A stretch of DNA of 64,000 bases from Bordetella ansorpii (lineage in GTDB: Bacteria > Pseudomonadota > Gammaproteobacteria > Burkholderiales > Burkholderiaceae_B), in the NCBI RefSeq assembly GCF_900078315.1, contig NZ_FKBS01000029.1:1-64000 (forward strand), written 5' to 3'. The position numbers and the translations under genes were made by a program. The notes under the pieces are model-generated. The model was not told the origin of the DNA. It searched no databases and saw only the letters and a program-made list of their open reading frames with translations. Positions 55,737-63,522 of this stretch are shown in pieces (positions within the stretch are counted from its first letter, which is position 1; every line of letters begins with the position of its first letter).

Positions 55737-56387
55737 ATGACCACCGATCCTTCGCATCCCTTGAAAGGCCGGGACCTGCTGCTGGTCGACACGCTGCGCT
55801 CGGGCAACGCCTGGAAGATCCGCCTGGCCTGCGGCTGCATGGGCCTGGACGTGCGGCGCCGCTCGCTGGACATCCTGCAGGGAGACCTGGCGCAGCCCGA
55901 ATTCCTGCGCATCAACCCCATCGGCCAGGTGCCCGTGCTGCAGACCGCGGACGGCGACTGGCTGGCCGAGTCCCCCGCCATCCTCTGGTACCTGGGGCGC
56001 GGCACGCCCTGGCTGCCCGAGGACACGCGCACGCAGTCGCGCGTGCTGATGTGGTTGAGCTTCGAGCAGACCCAGCACATGCATGCCTACGCCCAGCCGC
56101 GCCTGTTGGTGCACTTGCGCCGCACCGCGCGGGCCGACGACCCGGCCATCGTGGCATGGCGCGAGATCGGCTACCGCGCCGCGGCGGTCATGGAACAGCA
56201 TCTGGCCACGCAACCCTATTTCGCCGGGGACACGCCCACCATCGCCGACATCGCCCTGTACCCGTACACGGCCATGGCGGCGCTGGGCGGCTACGACCTC
56301 TCCGGCCATCCCGCCATCCTGCAGTGGCTGGCCCGCATGCGGCGCCTGCCGGGCTACGTGCCCTTGCTGGACGGCGATCCGGATTAA
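55737..56387 (+). CDS. Glutathione S-transferase
   Basis: 216 residues. The thioredoxin-like N-terminal domain (about 10-85) has LLLVDTLRSGNAWKIRLAC, with Ser in the SGN(x)2K motif taking the catalytic position, then INPIGQVPVLQTADGDWLAE (cis-Pro and ESxAI) . The helical C-terminal domain carries FAGDTPTIADIALYPYTAM. It begins five bases after the Bug stop and is most likely in one operon. A role in detoxification or ring opening of an aromatic compound is possible; substrate unknown. Confidence 0.9.
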   Translation: MTTDPSHPLKGRDLLLVDTLRSGNAWKIRLACGCMGLDVRRRSLDILQGDLAQPEFLRINPIGQVPVLQTADGDWLAESPAILWYLGRGTPWLPEDTRTQSRVLMWLSFEQTQHMHAYAQPRLLVHLRRTARADDPAIVAWREIGYRAAAVMEQHLATQPYFAGDTPTIADIALYPYTAMAALGGYDLSGHPAILQWLARMRRLPGYVPLLDGDPD

Positions 56388-56410
56388 TCTTTACCTTCAG
56401 GAGACGATCT

Positions 56411-57193
56411 ATGACCGATACGATGACCTTGTCCAAGGACCAGCTGGTCAAGCAGGCCCAGCGGGACATGGAACAGAAACTGGCCGGCGGCAACTGGTCG
56501 CTGCGCCAGAAGCTGGCGCTGACCTGCCGCATCCTGTACGACGGCGGCCACGATTCCGGCCTGGCCGGCCAGATCACCGCGCGCACCGGCGAACCGGGCA
56601 CGTTCTACACGCAGCAGTTGGGCATGGGGTTCGACGAAATCACGGCCTCGAACCTGCTGAAGGTGGACGAACACCTGAACGTGCTGGAAGGCGAGCGCAT
56701 GGCCAATCCCGCCAACCGCTTCCATTCCTGGATCTACCGCGCCCGGCCCGACGTGCAGTGCATCATCCACACACACCCGCTGCATGCGGCCGCGCTGTCC
56801 ATGCTGGAAGTGCCGCTGGAGATCAGCCACATGGACAACTGCGTGCTGTACGGCGACGTGGCCTTCCTGAAGGACTGGCCAGGCGTGCCCGTGGGCAACG
56901 AGGAAGGCGAGATCATCAGCGCGGCCCTGCAGGACAAGCGCGCCATCCTGCTGACGCATCACGGCATGCTGGTCGCCACGGAAAGCGTCGAAATGTCCTG
57001 CCAGATGGCGCTGCAATTCGAGCGCGCCGCCCGCATGCAACTGCTGGCCATGTCGGCCGGCACCATCAGGCCGATTCCGCCGGAACTGGGCAAGGAGGCG
57101 CACGACTGGATCCTCACGCCCAAGCGCAGCGAAGTCGGCTTTGCCTACAACGCCCGCAAGGCGCTGCGCAATCACCCGGACGTGCTGGGCTGA
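56411..57193 (+). CDS. Class II aldolase/adducin family protein
   Basis: 260 residues. The zinc-binding HTHPLHAAAL and the later LTHHGMLVA, with GQITARTGEPGTFYTQQLG and NRFHSWIYRARPDVQCIIHT, define the family. Members cleave or decarboxylate sugar or hydroxyacid substrates in the cytosol. GAGG is present 10 bases upstream of the ATG at 56411. Third gene of the Bug-GST-aldolase operon. The reaction cannot be fixed from sequence. Confidence 0.9.
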   Translation: MTDTMTLSKDQLVKQAQRDMEQKLAGGNWSLRQKLALTCRILYDGGHDSGLAGQITARTGEPGTFYTQQLGMGFDEITASNLLKVDEHLNVLEGERMANPANRFHSWIYRARPDVQCIIHTHPLHAAALSMLEVPLEISHMDNCVLYGDVAFLKDWPGVPVGNEEGEIISAALQDKRAILLTHHGMLVATESVEMSCQMALQFERAARMQLLAMSAGTIRPIPPELGKEAHDWILTPKRSEVGFAYNARKALRNHPDVLG

Positions 57194-57220
57194 TCGTCGC
57201 GGTTCCGGCGGGGAAACGGG

Positions 57221-57245
57221 GCGCCCCGCTGTACCGGCGGGGCGC
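57221..57245. terminator. GC-rich hairpin between convergent aldolase and PaiB-like genes
   Basis: GCGCCCCGC at 57221-57229 pairs with GCGGGGCGC at 57237-57245, seven-base loop, between convergent genes ending at 57193 and 57250. No T tract on either strand, so activity as a terminator is a guess. Confidence 0.42.
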
Positions 57246-57249
57246 GGAA

Positions 57250-57888
57250 TTACGGCGTCTTCTCGGCCGCACAGGCCAGCATGGCGCCGCCCAGATCGGA
57301 ATGGCCCTGCGCCATCACCGCGGCCCCGGCCGATTCCAGGTCGCGCAGCGACTTGTTCTGGCTGAGCTTGCTCTTGCCCACCAGTTGCGTCACGTCGACC
57401 TGGATGCCGACGATGGCCTTCAACATCGTGTCGATGAATTCCGGCGCGCTGTCGGTCATTTTCCAGGGGCTGGGCTGCGAGGCCTCATGCACCCGCGTCA
57501 GGCGCGCCACCACGCCGCGCACGAAACGCTCGTCGTCCAGCACGGTGATGCGGCCGTGCGCGTGCACCACCCGGTAGTTCCAGGTGGGCACCTGCTTGTG
57601 CGCCTCGTGCTTGCTGGGATACCAGTTGGGCGAGATGTAGGCGTCGCCAGCGCGGAACACCACCAGCACCTCGCTGCCGTCGGCCACGTCCTGCCAGACA
57701 GGATTGTTGCGCGCCACGTGCGCGTGCAACGTCGCCTGGCCCGAGTCGGCCACGTCCAGCAGAAACGGGATGTGATTGGCATCCAGGCCATTGGCGCCGT
57801 TCGTGACGAGCATGCCCAGCGGATAGGCGCGGATCAGTTCGTGCAGAATGGCGGCGTCGGAGACGGAGAAGTGTTGCGGTACGTACAT
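57250..57888 (-). CDS. FMN-binding negative transcriptional regulator (PaiB family)
   Basis: 212 residues. The start MYVPQHFSVSDAAILHELIR, AYPLGMLVTNGANGLDANHI, PFLLD and later NYRVVHAHGRITVLDDERFV (FMN-binding split barrel) match PaiB, a flavin-fold protein described as a repressor in Bacillus. It lacks an obvious HTH, so its true role may be enzymatic. It is transcribed alone. Its promoter carries an 11-base perfect palindrome and a further repeat that resemble the operator in front of the MocR gene at 36.9 kb. Confidence 0.88.
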   Translation of the reverse strand: MYVPQHFSVSDAAILHELIRAYPLGMLVTNGANGLDANHIPFLLDVADSGQATLHAHVARNNPVWQDVADGSEVLVVFRAGDAYISPNWYPSKHEAHKQVPTWNYRVVHAHGRITVLDDERFVRGVVARLTRVHEASQPSPWKMTDSAPEFIDTMLKAIVGIQVDVTQLVGKSKLSQNKSLRDLESAGAAVMAQGHSDLGGAMLACAAEKTP

Positions 57889-58212
57889 GGCCTGGCTTCC
57901 TGGAAAAATCGCCCCCCGCCATGCCGGCCCACCGTGAATGGGGCGGACGCGGTGCGCGAAAACGGGATGCCGGAATCATGCGCCGTAACTGGACGTATAT
58001 GAACGTCCAGTTATTGCTATTTTTTCCGGTCCACTTTTATGGAATGCTTCCGATACACTGCCGCAAGCAGTTTCGGCGTTCGCGACGGCATTCCGCATGA
58101 GAGCCGGCCGCCCGCCCGATTCTCAGGGTTTTACGCTGTTTGTCCATGCCGCGCGCGACCGGACTTCCCAGCCGTGGCGGCGCTTCGCCACATGCCATCA
58201 TCGGGAATCACC
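57889..58212. other. Noncoding divergent region between PaiB-like and DUF2059 genes
   Basis: 324 bases. Left part (57889-57985) holds nothing distinct. The centre contains the operator described separately. Right part (58037-58212) is the leader of the DUF2059 gene; a potential promoter could lie in the AT-rich run before it (around 58013-58045). No coding frame. Confidence 0.45.
57986..58036. promoter_or_regulatory. Perfect palindrome plus direct repeat, MocR-type operator candidate
   Basis: TAACTGGACGT (57986-57996) and ACGTCCAGTTA (58003-58013) form an 11-base perfect palindrome around ATATGA. GTCCACTT at 58029-58036 repeats GTCCAGTT (58005-58012) at 24-base spacing. Two direct and one inverted copy of a CTGGAC-like half-site is the layout of MocR operators. 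About 100 bases before the PaiB-like start. Confidence 0.55.
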
Positions 58213-58734
58213 ATGCGCGCCAAACTCGCCTGCCTAGCCCTGGGCCTGATGCCCGTCCTGTCTTACGCTGCGCAAGCCAGCGACGCCTCCGTCAGAAAAC
58301 TGATGGAAGTGACGCAGGTACAGGCCCAGGCGAACCAGATCGTGCAGCAGATGAGTGCCTCGATCAACGCCAGCCTGCAGCAACGGCTGGCCCAGCAGAC
58401 CCTGACCGCCGACCAGCGCAAGCAGACGCAGAAAATCCTGAGCGACTTCGCGCAGCAACTGACGGCGCTGGTCGCCCAGGAAGTGACCGGCCCGGCCTAC
58501 ATGCAGGACGTGGCCAATGTGTACCGCGAGACGTTCTCGCAAGCCGAGATCGACAGCCTGATCACGTTCTACCAGACGCCCACGGGCAAGCTGGTGGTCG
58601 AGAAAATGCCCTTGGTGTCGCAGAAGACCGCCGCGCTGACCATGCAGCGCCTGCCCCAGTTGCAGCAGAAGGCCCAGGTGTTGGGCCAGCAGACCGTGCA
58701 GAAACTGCAGGCGGCGGTGCCCAATCTGAAATAG
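58213..58734 (+). CDS. Exported DUF2059 domain protein
   Basis: 173 residues, signal peptide (about 1-22, ending AQAS). The C-terminal DUF2059 domain (about 90-165) has VTGPAYMQDVANVYRETFSQ, AEIDSLITFYQTPTGKLVVE and KMPLVSQKTAALTMQRLPQL. Gln-rich helical N-part. Periplasmic, function unknown. Start at 58213 (CACCATGCGCGCC) places the signal peptide at the N-terminus. It is divergent from the PaiB-like gene. Confidence 0.85.
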   Translation: MRAKLACLALGLMPVLSYAAQASDASVRKLMEVTQVQAQANQIVQQMSASINASLQQRLAQQTLTADQRKQTQKILSDFAQQLTALVAQEVTGPAYMQDVANVYRETFSQAEIDSLITFYQTPTGKLVVEKMPLVSQKTAALTMQRLPQLQQKAQVLGQQTVQKLQAAVPNLK

Positions 58735-58866
58735 GCCTGGCGTTGTTCACGCGGATGAAGCGTTCGCGTGGCGGCGCACCAACAGACCCCGGCCGGCACA
58801 GGCGTATCATGACGCCCTGCCGGCCGCCGCATGCAGCCGGTCCGACACGATAACGAGGAGACCTGC

Positions 58867-59811
58867 ATGCCCGGGGCCCAGCCTGCCCCGGCCGCGTCAC
58901 GCGCGGCCGTTCCCACTACCCGCCCCATGACCGGCATCTCGCTGCTGGTGCTGTCGCTGTTCACGCTGTCCTGCCTGGACGGCAGCGGCAAATGGCTCAT
59001 GGCCGCGGGCGTGCCGCTGCTGATCCTCTCCTGGGTCCGCTATGCCATGCACCTGGTGCTGGTGCTGGCCTTGCTGGTGCCGCGCCGCGGCTGGAGGGTG
59101 GTGCGTTCGGTGTCTCCCCGGGACCAGATGATGCGCGGCGGCGCCATGCTGTGCGCCACGCTGATGTTCTTCAACACGCTGCACTACATCCCGCAGGCCG
59201 AGGCCACGGCGATCGGCTTCCTGGCCCCGCTGATCGTGCTGGCCAGCGCCCCGTGGCTGCTGAACGAACCGCCCCGGCTGTCACGCTGGGTGGCGGCGGG
59301 CATCGCCTTCACGGGGGTGTTGATCGTGATCCGCCCCGGCGGCGGGCTGCCGCTGGCGGGCGTCATCTCCGGCCTGCTGACGGCCTGCTGCTTCGCGGCC
59401 CAGTACATCTGCACGCGCCGCGTGGCGCGCGACGACCCGTATACCTCGCTGGTCTGGAGCGGCGGCGTGGGCACGGTGGTGCTGACCTTCGCCATGCCCA
59501 TCGCCCTGCCCCCCGCCCTGCCCGCCCTGCAGGCGCTAGACCTCTGGACCTGGCTGGCGCTGCTGTCCACCGGCGTGACCGGCGCGCTGGGTCATCTGCT
59601 GCAGATCGGCGCGTATCGCAACGCGCCGGCGTCCATCCTGGCGCCCTTCACCTACCTGCAGATCATCAGCGCCACCACGGTGGGCTGGCTGATGTGGGGG
59701 CATTTCCCGGATTCGCTGACGTGGGTGGGGATTGCGGTGATCTGCTCAAGCGGCATGGGGATCGGCGCGCTGGAGTGGCGGCGCGCGCGGCGGGCCGCTC
59801 TGGCGCGCTGA
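58867..59811 (+). CDS. EamA/DMT family transporter
   Basis: 314 residues, ten membrane helices in two EamA repeats. Features are LLVLSLFTLSCLDGSGKW, YIPQAEATAIGFLAPLIVLA, GIAFTGVLIVIRPGGG and, in the second half, PASILAPFTYLQIISATTVG. GAGG lies just before the ATG at 58867. An inner-membrane exporter of small metabolites; substrate unknown. An alternative start is ATG at 58927, which would shorten the cytosolic tail. Confidence 0.9.
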   Translation: MPGAQPAPAASRAAVPTTRPMTGISLLVLSLFTLSCLDGSGKWLMAAGVPLLILSWVRYAMHLVLVLALLVPRRGWRVVRSVSPRDQMMRGGAMLCATLMFFNTLHYIPQAEATAIGFLAPLIVLASAPWLLNEPPRLSRWVAAGIAFTGVLIVIRPGGGLPLAGVISGLLTACCFAAQYICTRRVARDDPYTSLVWSGGVGTVVLTFAMPIALPPALPALQALDLWTWLALLSTGVTGALGHLLQIGAYRNAPASILAPFTYLQIISATTVGWLMWGHFPDSLTWVGIAVICSSGMGIGALEWRRARRAALAR

Positions 59812-59909
59812 CACGGGCTCGGCCTTTGCTGAGCCGGAATGCGGGGCTCTAGCGGGGCTTGAGGCGATGGCAGGCGGGACGGTTTTCCATCACGCCCGCG
59901 TTTGCCGCC

Positions 59910-60581
59910 TCAGGCCACCAGACGCCCGGCCGACAGCACCAGTTGCCGTCCGCAACGCGCCGCCAGTTGCGGATCGTGCGTGACCAGCACCAGCGTGGCG
60001 CCCTGCTCGCGGTGCAGTTCGAACATCAGGTCGATGACCGTCTCGCCCGTGGCCGCATCCAGGCTGCCCGTGGGTTCGTCCGCGAACAGCAGCTCGGGAC
60101 GCACCACGAAGGCGCGCGCCAGCGACACGCGCTGCTGCTCGCCGCCCGACAGCGTGCGCGGGTAGTGATGCAGGCGGTTGCCCAGCCCCACGCGTTCCAG
60201 CATGGCCTGGGCCGGCTCGCGCGCTGGCTGGCCGGCCAGCTCCAGCGGCAGCATCACGTTTTCCAGCGCGGTCAGGTTGGGCAGCAGCTGGAACGACTGG
60301 AACACGAAACCCACGTGATTGGCGCGCAGCCTTGCGCGCGCGTCTTCGTCCAGGGAAAACAGGTCTTGTCCGGCCAGCCTGACGCTGCCCGTGGAGGGAA
60401 CATCCAGGCCGGCCAGCAGTCCCAGCAACGTGGACTTGCCCGAGCCCGAACTGCCCGTGATGGCCACGGCGCTGCCGTTTGCCACGCTAAATTCGATACC
60501 ATCCAGTATCGACAGCTCGCCGCCGGCATCGGCCACGCGCTTGCCCAGCCCCTTCACCTCGATCGAATTGATGCTATTCAT
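59910..60581 (-). CDS. ybbA: ABC transporter ATP-binding protein (YbbA/LolD-like)
   Basis: 223 residues. Walker A GSSGSGKST (about 43-51), FVFQSFQLLPNLTALENVM, signature LSGGEQQRV and Walker B LLFADEPTGSLDA are intact; this is the LolD/MacB-like ATPase group. In many proteobacteria ybbA lies divergent from tesA, as here, and that arrangement supports the name. Its ATG (60579-60581) overlaps the tesA ATG (60580-60582) in the palindrome CATG. Start supported because MNSINSIEVKGLGK is the family N-terminus. The partner permease (YbbP-like) is not in the window. Confidence 0.88.
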   Translation of the reverse strand: MNSINSIEVKGLGKRVADAGGELSILDGIEFSVANGSAVAITGSSGSGKSTLLGLLAGLDVPSTGSVRLAGQDLFSLDEDARARLRANHVGFVFQSFQLLPNLTALENVMLPLELAGQPAREPAQAMLERVGLGNRLHHYPRTLSGGEQQRVSLARAFVVRPELLFADEPTGSLDAATGETVIDLMFELHREQGATLVLVTHDPQLAARCGRQLVLSAGRLVA

Positions 60582-61215
60582 GCGCCTACTCTTCCGTGTG
60601 TTTCTGGCGGCCGCCGCGGCCGCTCTGTTTTCCACCGCCCAGGCTCAGACCAGCCAGCCCGCGGCGGGTTCCCGCAACGTACTGGTCGTGGGCGACAGCC
60701 TGTCGGCCGAATACGGCATCGCGCGCGGCACCGGCTGGGTCCCGCTGCTGTCCCGCCGGATAGCCGAACAATACCCGAATTACCGTGTCGTCAATGCCAG
60801 CATCAGCGGCGACACCACCAGCGGCGGCGTCACGCGCCTGCCCGCCCTGCTCAAGCAGCACACCCCCGCGGTGGTGGTGCTGGAACTGGGCTCCAACGAC
60901 GCGCTGCGGGGCCTGTCGCTGGACATGACCGAGAAGAACCTGCGCACCATGGCCCAGGCCGCCACGAAAGCCGGCGCCAAGGTGCTGGTGGTCGGCATGC
61001 GTATTCCGCCGAACTACGGCCGCGAATACACCGAGCGCTTCATGCAGGTCTTCGCCACCGTCTCCAAGGACGAATCCGCGCCGCTGGTGCCTTTCCTGAT
61101 GGACGGCATCGCCGCCGACCGCACCATGTTCCAGGCCGACGGCATCCACCCCAACGAACAGGCCCAGTCCAAGCTGCTGGACAACGTCTGGCCGAAGCTG
61201 CAGCCGATGCTGTAG
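60580..61215 (+). CDS. tesA: Arylesterase/lysophospholipase (GDSL family, TesA-type)
   Basis: 211 residues. Signal peptide (about 1-23, ending AQAQ) directs it to the periplasm. The GDSL motif GDSLSAEYGI has the nucleophile Ser40, then SISGDTTSGG, GSNDALRG (oxyanion Asn) and GIHPNEQAQ (Asp/His dyad). TesA hydrolyses thioesters and lysophospholipids. It is divergent from ybbA, and the starts overlap by two bases; no ribosome site is visible, so an upstream ATG at 60571 is an alternative. A terminator follows 14 bases after the stop. Confidence 0.92.
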   Translation: MRLLFRVFLAAAAAALFSTAQAQTSQPAAGSRNVLVVGDSLSAEYGIARGTGWVPLLSRRIAEQYPNYRVVNASISGDTTSGGVTRLPALLKQHTPAVVVLELGSNDALRGLSLDMTEKNLRTMAQAATKAGAKVLVVGMRIPPNYGREYTERFMQVFATVSKDESAPLVPFLMDGIAADRTMFQADGIHPNEQAQSKLLDNVWPKLQPML

Positions 61216-61228
61216 GGCTTTCTCAAGC

Positions 61229-61262
61229 AAAAAGGCCGAACGCGATGGCGTTCGGCCTTTTT
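61229..61262. terminator. Bidirectional intrinsic terminator between tesA and ppiD
   Basis: AAAAAGGCCGAACGC at 61229-61243 pairs with GCGTTCGGCCTTTTT at 61248-61262; a ten-base GC-rich stem with A and T tracts on both sides terminates tesA rightward and ppiD leftward. Confidence 0.92.
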
Positions 61263-61285
61263 CATTCAGGCTGTGCTGAAGACGA

Positions 61286-63250
61286 TCAGCCCGCTTCGTT
61301 CACCGGCGCGTTCATCAGCGTCTCGGCGCCCGGCAGCACCTTGACGTCGTATTGCTGGCGCAGCACCTTGATCACGGCTTCCTGTTCGGCGGCGCCCCAG
61401 GCTTCGCCCAGTTGGCTACCCAGCATGGTGCGCTGGTCCGCGGTGAACGCCGTACCGGCGCCCACGCTGTTCAGGCGCACCACGGTGTAGTCATTGCCCA
61501 TGGCCACGCCGGCGTAGCCGGGCTTGGCTTCGGTGGCGGGCGCCATGCCCATGATGGTCTCGAGCAGGGGTGTCGGCGTCTGGCCCGGATCTTGGCGCGA
61601 GACCGTGACCGGCTGGCCGAAGCCTTCCGGCGCGGTGGCTTGCGCCGGGCCGTCCTGCAGGCCCTTCAGGGCAGCTTCGCCGGCTTCGCGGGCGGCCTTG
61701 GTGGCGCGCTCGGCCACCAGGCGGTCATGGATGCTGGCCTTGACATCGGCCAGGGCCGGCACGTGGGCCGGCTTGATTTCTTGCACACGCACGGCAATCA
61801 TCGTGTCGGGCGCCAGTTCGATGACGCCCGAATTGGCCTTGTCACGCAACACTTCCGAGCCGAACAGGGCCTGGCGCACGCGAGGATTGTCCAGCATCTG
61901 GGCATCGGGGCCGGCCGACGCGGCGCCCGCGCCAGCCTGGGTGGCGGGCAACAGGCCGTTGCGGGTGATGCCCGATGCCGTGCGCAGCTTCACGCCCAGC
62001 GCGTCGGCGGCGGGCTGCAGGCTGTCGCGCTGGTCGTACACCAGCTTGGTCAGGCTGGTGGCCATGTCGGAGAAGCGGGCCGCAGCCATCTGCTTGCGGA
62101 TCTCGGCCGTGACCTGGTCCTTGACCTCGGCCAACGGGCGCACCGTGCCGGCCTGGAAGTCGGTGACCTTCAGGATGTGGAAACCCGCGGGCGTTTCGAC
62201 CACGCCGGAGACCTGATCCTTGGACAGCGACGCGACGGCCTGCTGCAGGCTGGGGGGCACGACCCAACCCAGGTCGCCGCCCTGGGCGGCCGAACCGGCG
62301 TCTTGCGAATCTTTGCGGGCCAAGTCGGCGAAGCCGGCCGGGTTGGCGGCGGCCTGCTTGGCAATGGCGTCGGCCTGCTCGCGCGCCTTCTTGCGGTCGG
62401 CTTCGGACGTGCCCGGTGCCACCTGGATCAGGATGTGGCTGATGCGGCGACGCTCGGGCTGGCCGTAGCGAGACTGGTTCTGCTTGTAGTAGCTCTCGAT
62501 GTCGGCGTCGCTGACCTTCACGCCCTGCGTGGCGGCCGACTCGTCGAGCACCAGGTACTGGGCCTGCACCTGCTCGGGCACTTCCAGTTGCTGCTTGTTG
62601 GCGTCGTACCAGGCCTGGACATCCTGGTCGGACACCTGGACCTTGCCGCGGAAATCGGCGGCGGCGAACGTGCGCATCTGCACGACGCGCTGCTGTACGA
62701 AGGCGGACTCGATGCCGTCGATGACCGAAGCAGGCAGCCGCGCCGACGACGTGACGGGCTGCAGCACGCGGGACACGGCCAGGTCGCGGCGCAGGCCGGC
62801 CTCGAACGTGGTCGGCGTCAGGCCCTGGCCGGCCAGCACCTGGCGATAGCGCTCGGGCGAGAAACGGCCGTTGTCCTGGACCTGGGGAATGGCGGCGATG
62901 GTGTTGCGCAGCGTGCCGTCGGACACCGAGAAACGGTTGTCGGCGGCCACCTGGGCCAGCAGGCGCTGATCGATCAACTGGTCCAGCAGCTCGCGGCGCA
63001 TGGCCGGGGTGTCGACCAGCGCGGGGTCGAAACGCGACCCCATGCGCTGGCGCATCTGCTCGAGCTGATTGCGGTGCGCGGCGTCGAACTCGGCGCGCGA
63101 CACTTCCTGCTTGCCCACGTCGGCCAGCTCGGGCTCGCGGTTGACGAAGCTATCGTAGCTTTGCACGCCGACGAGCAGGAAGGACGGAACGATCAGCAGC
63201 AGCAGGATGAACTGCATCCAGCGACGATGAGTGCGAATAAACTCGAACAT
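61286..63250 (-). CDS. ppiD: Peptidyl-prolyl isomerase/periplasmic chaperone (PpiD-like)
   Basis: 654 residues. A single N-terminal transmembrane anchor (about 12-34, MQFILLLLIVPSFLLVGVQS) is followed by a SurA-like N domain (about 50-200) and one parvulin domain (about 265-365) with RRISHILIQVAPGTSEADRK, QGGDLGWVVPPSLQQAV and TPAGFHILKVTDF. A large C-terminal chaperone part follows. PpiD assists folding of outer-membrane proteins exiting the Sec translocon. Start at 63250 is the ATG before the FEFIRTHRRW N-terminus; an upstream extension lacks support. Monocistronic. Confidence 0.92.
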   Translation of the reverse strand: MFEFIRTHRRWMQFILLLLIVPSFLLVGVQSYDSFVNREPELADVGKQEVSRAEFDAAHRNQLEQMRQRMGSRFDPALVDTPAMRRELLDQLIDQRLLAQVAADNRFSVSDGTLRNTIAAIPQVQDNGRFSPERYRQVLAGQGLTPTTFEAGLRRDLAVSRVLQPVTSSARLPASVIDGIESAFVQQRVVQMRTFAAADFRGKVQVSDQDVQAWYDANKQQLEVPEQVQAQYLVLDESAATQGVKVSDADIESYYKQNQSRYGQPERRRISHILIQVAPGTSEADRKKAREQADAIAKQAAANPAGFADLARKDSQDAGSAAQGGDLGWVVPPSLQQAVASLSKDQVSGVVETPAGFHILKVTDFQAGTVRPLAEVKDQVTAEIRKQMAAARFSDMATSLTKLVYDQRDSLQPAADALGVKLRTASGITRNGLLPATQAGAGAASAGPDAQMLDNPRVRQALFGSEVLRDKANSGVIELAPDTMIAVRVQEIKPAHVPALADVKASIHDRLVAERATKAAREAGEAALKGLQDGPAQATAPEGFGQPVTVSRQDPGQTPTPLLETIMGMAPATEAKPGYAGVAMGNDYTVVRLNSVGAGTAFTADQRTMLGSQLGEAWGAAEQEAVIKVLRQQYDVKVLPGAETLMNAPVNEAG

Positions 63251-63309
63251 GGAATCCCTGTTGCCACGCCCGGCATGCGTCGGCACGCCGGGGCTTCAGA
63301 AAGCGCATA

Positions 63310-63334
63310 AAAAAGGGCGATCGATTCGCCCTTG
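63310..63334 (-). terminator. Intrinsic terminator-like hairpin directly upstream of ppiD
   Basis: On the minus strand: AAGGGCGA (63327-63334), a five-base loop, TCGCCCTT (63314-63321), then a run of Ts to 63310. This is a strong terminator pointing toward ppiD 60 bases before its start. It may end an upstream transcript (beyond the window gap) or attenuate ppiD. Confidence 0.75.
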
Positions 63335-63522
63335 CTAGGTGGCCGGAGTTTACCATCACAACGCGCCATGCAAGGTCTGGCGCCGTCATGCAAAATCAAC
63401 CCCGCAATACCGGTATTTCGGCCATAGCGCTGCAACAACCAGTGAAGCGCGCTGTTATGCTTGCAGGTCCTGCGGCGCTCCTGTGCGCCCTTTTCCCGCG
63501 CGCCCTCGCCCGCCCCGCCCCC

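Noticed and set aside
63150-63389. 79-codon minus-strand frame spanning the ppiD leader
   Set aside because: It overlaps ppiD's start, runs through the terminator, and has no motif.
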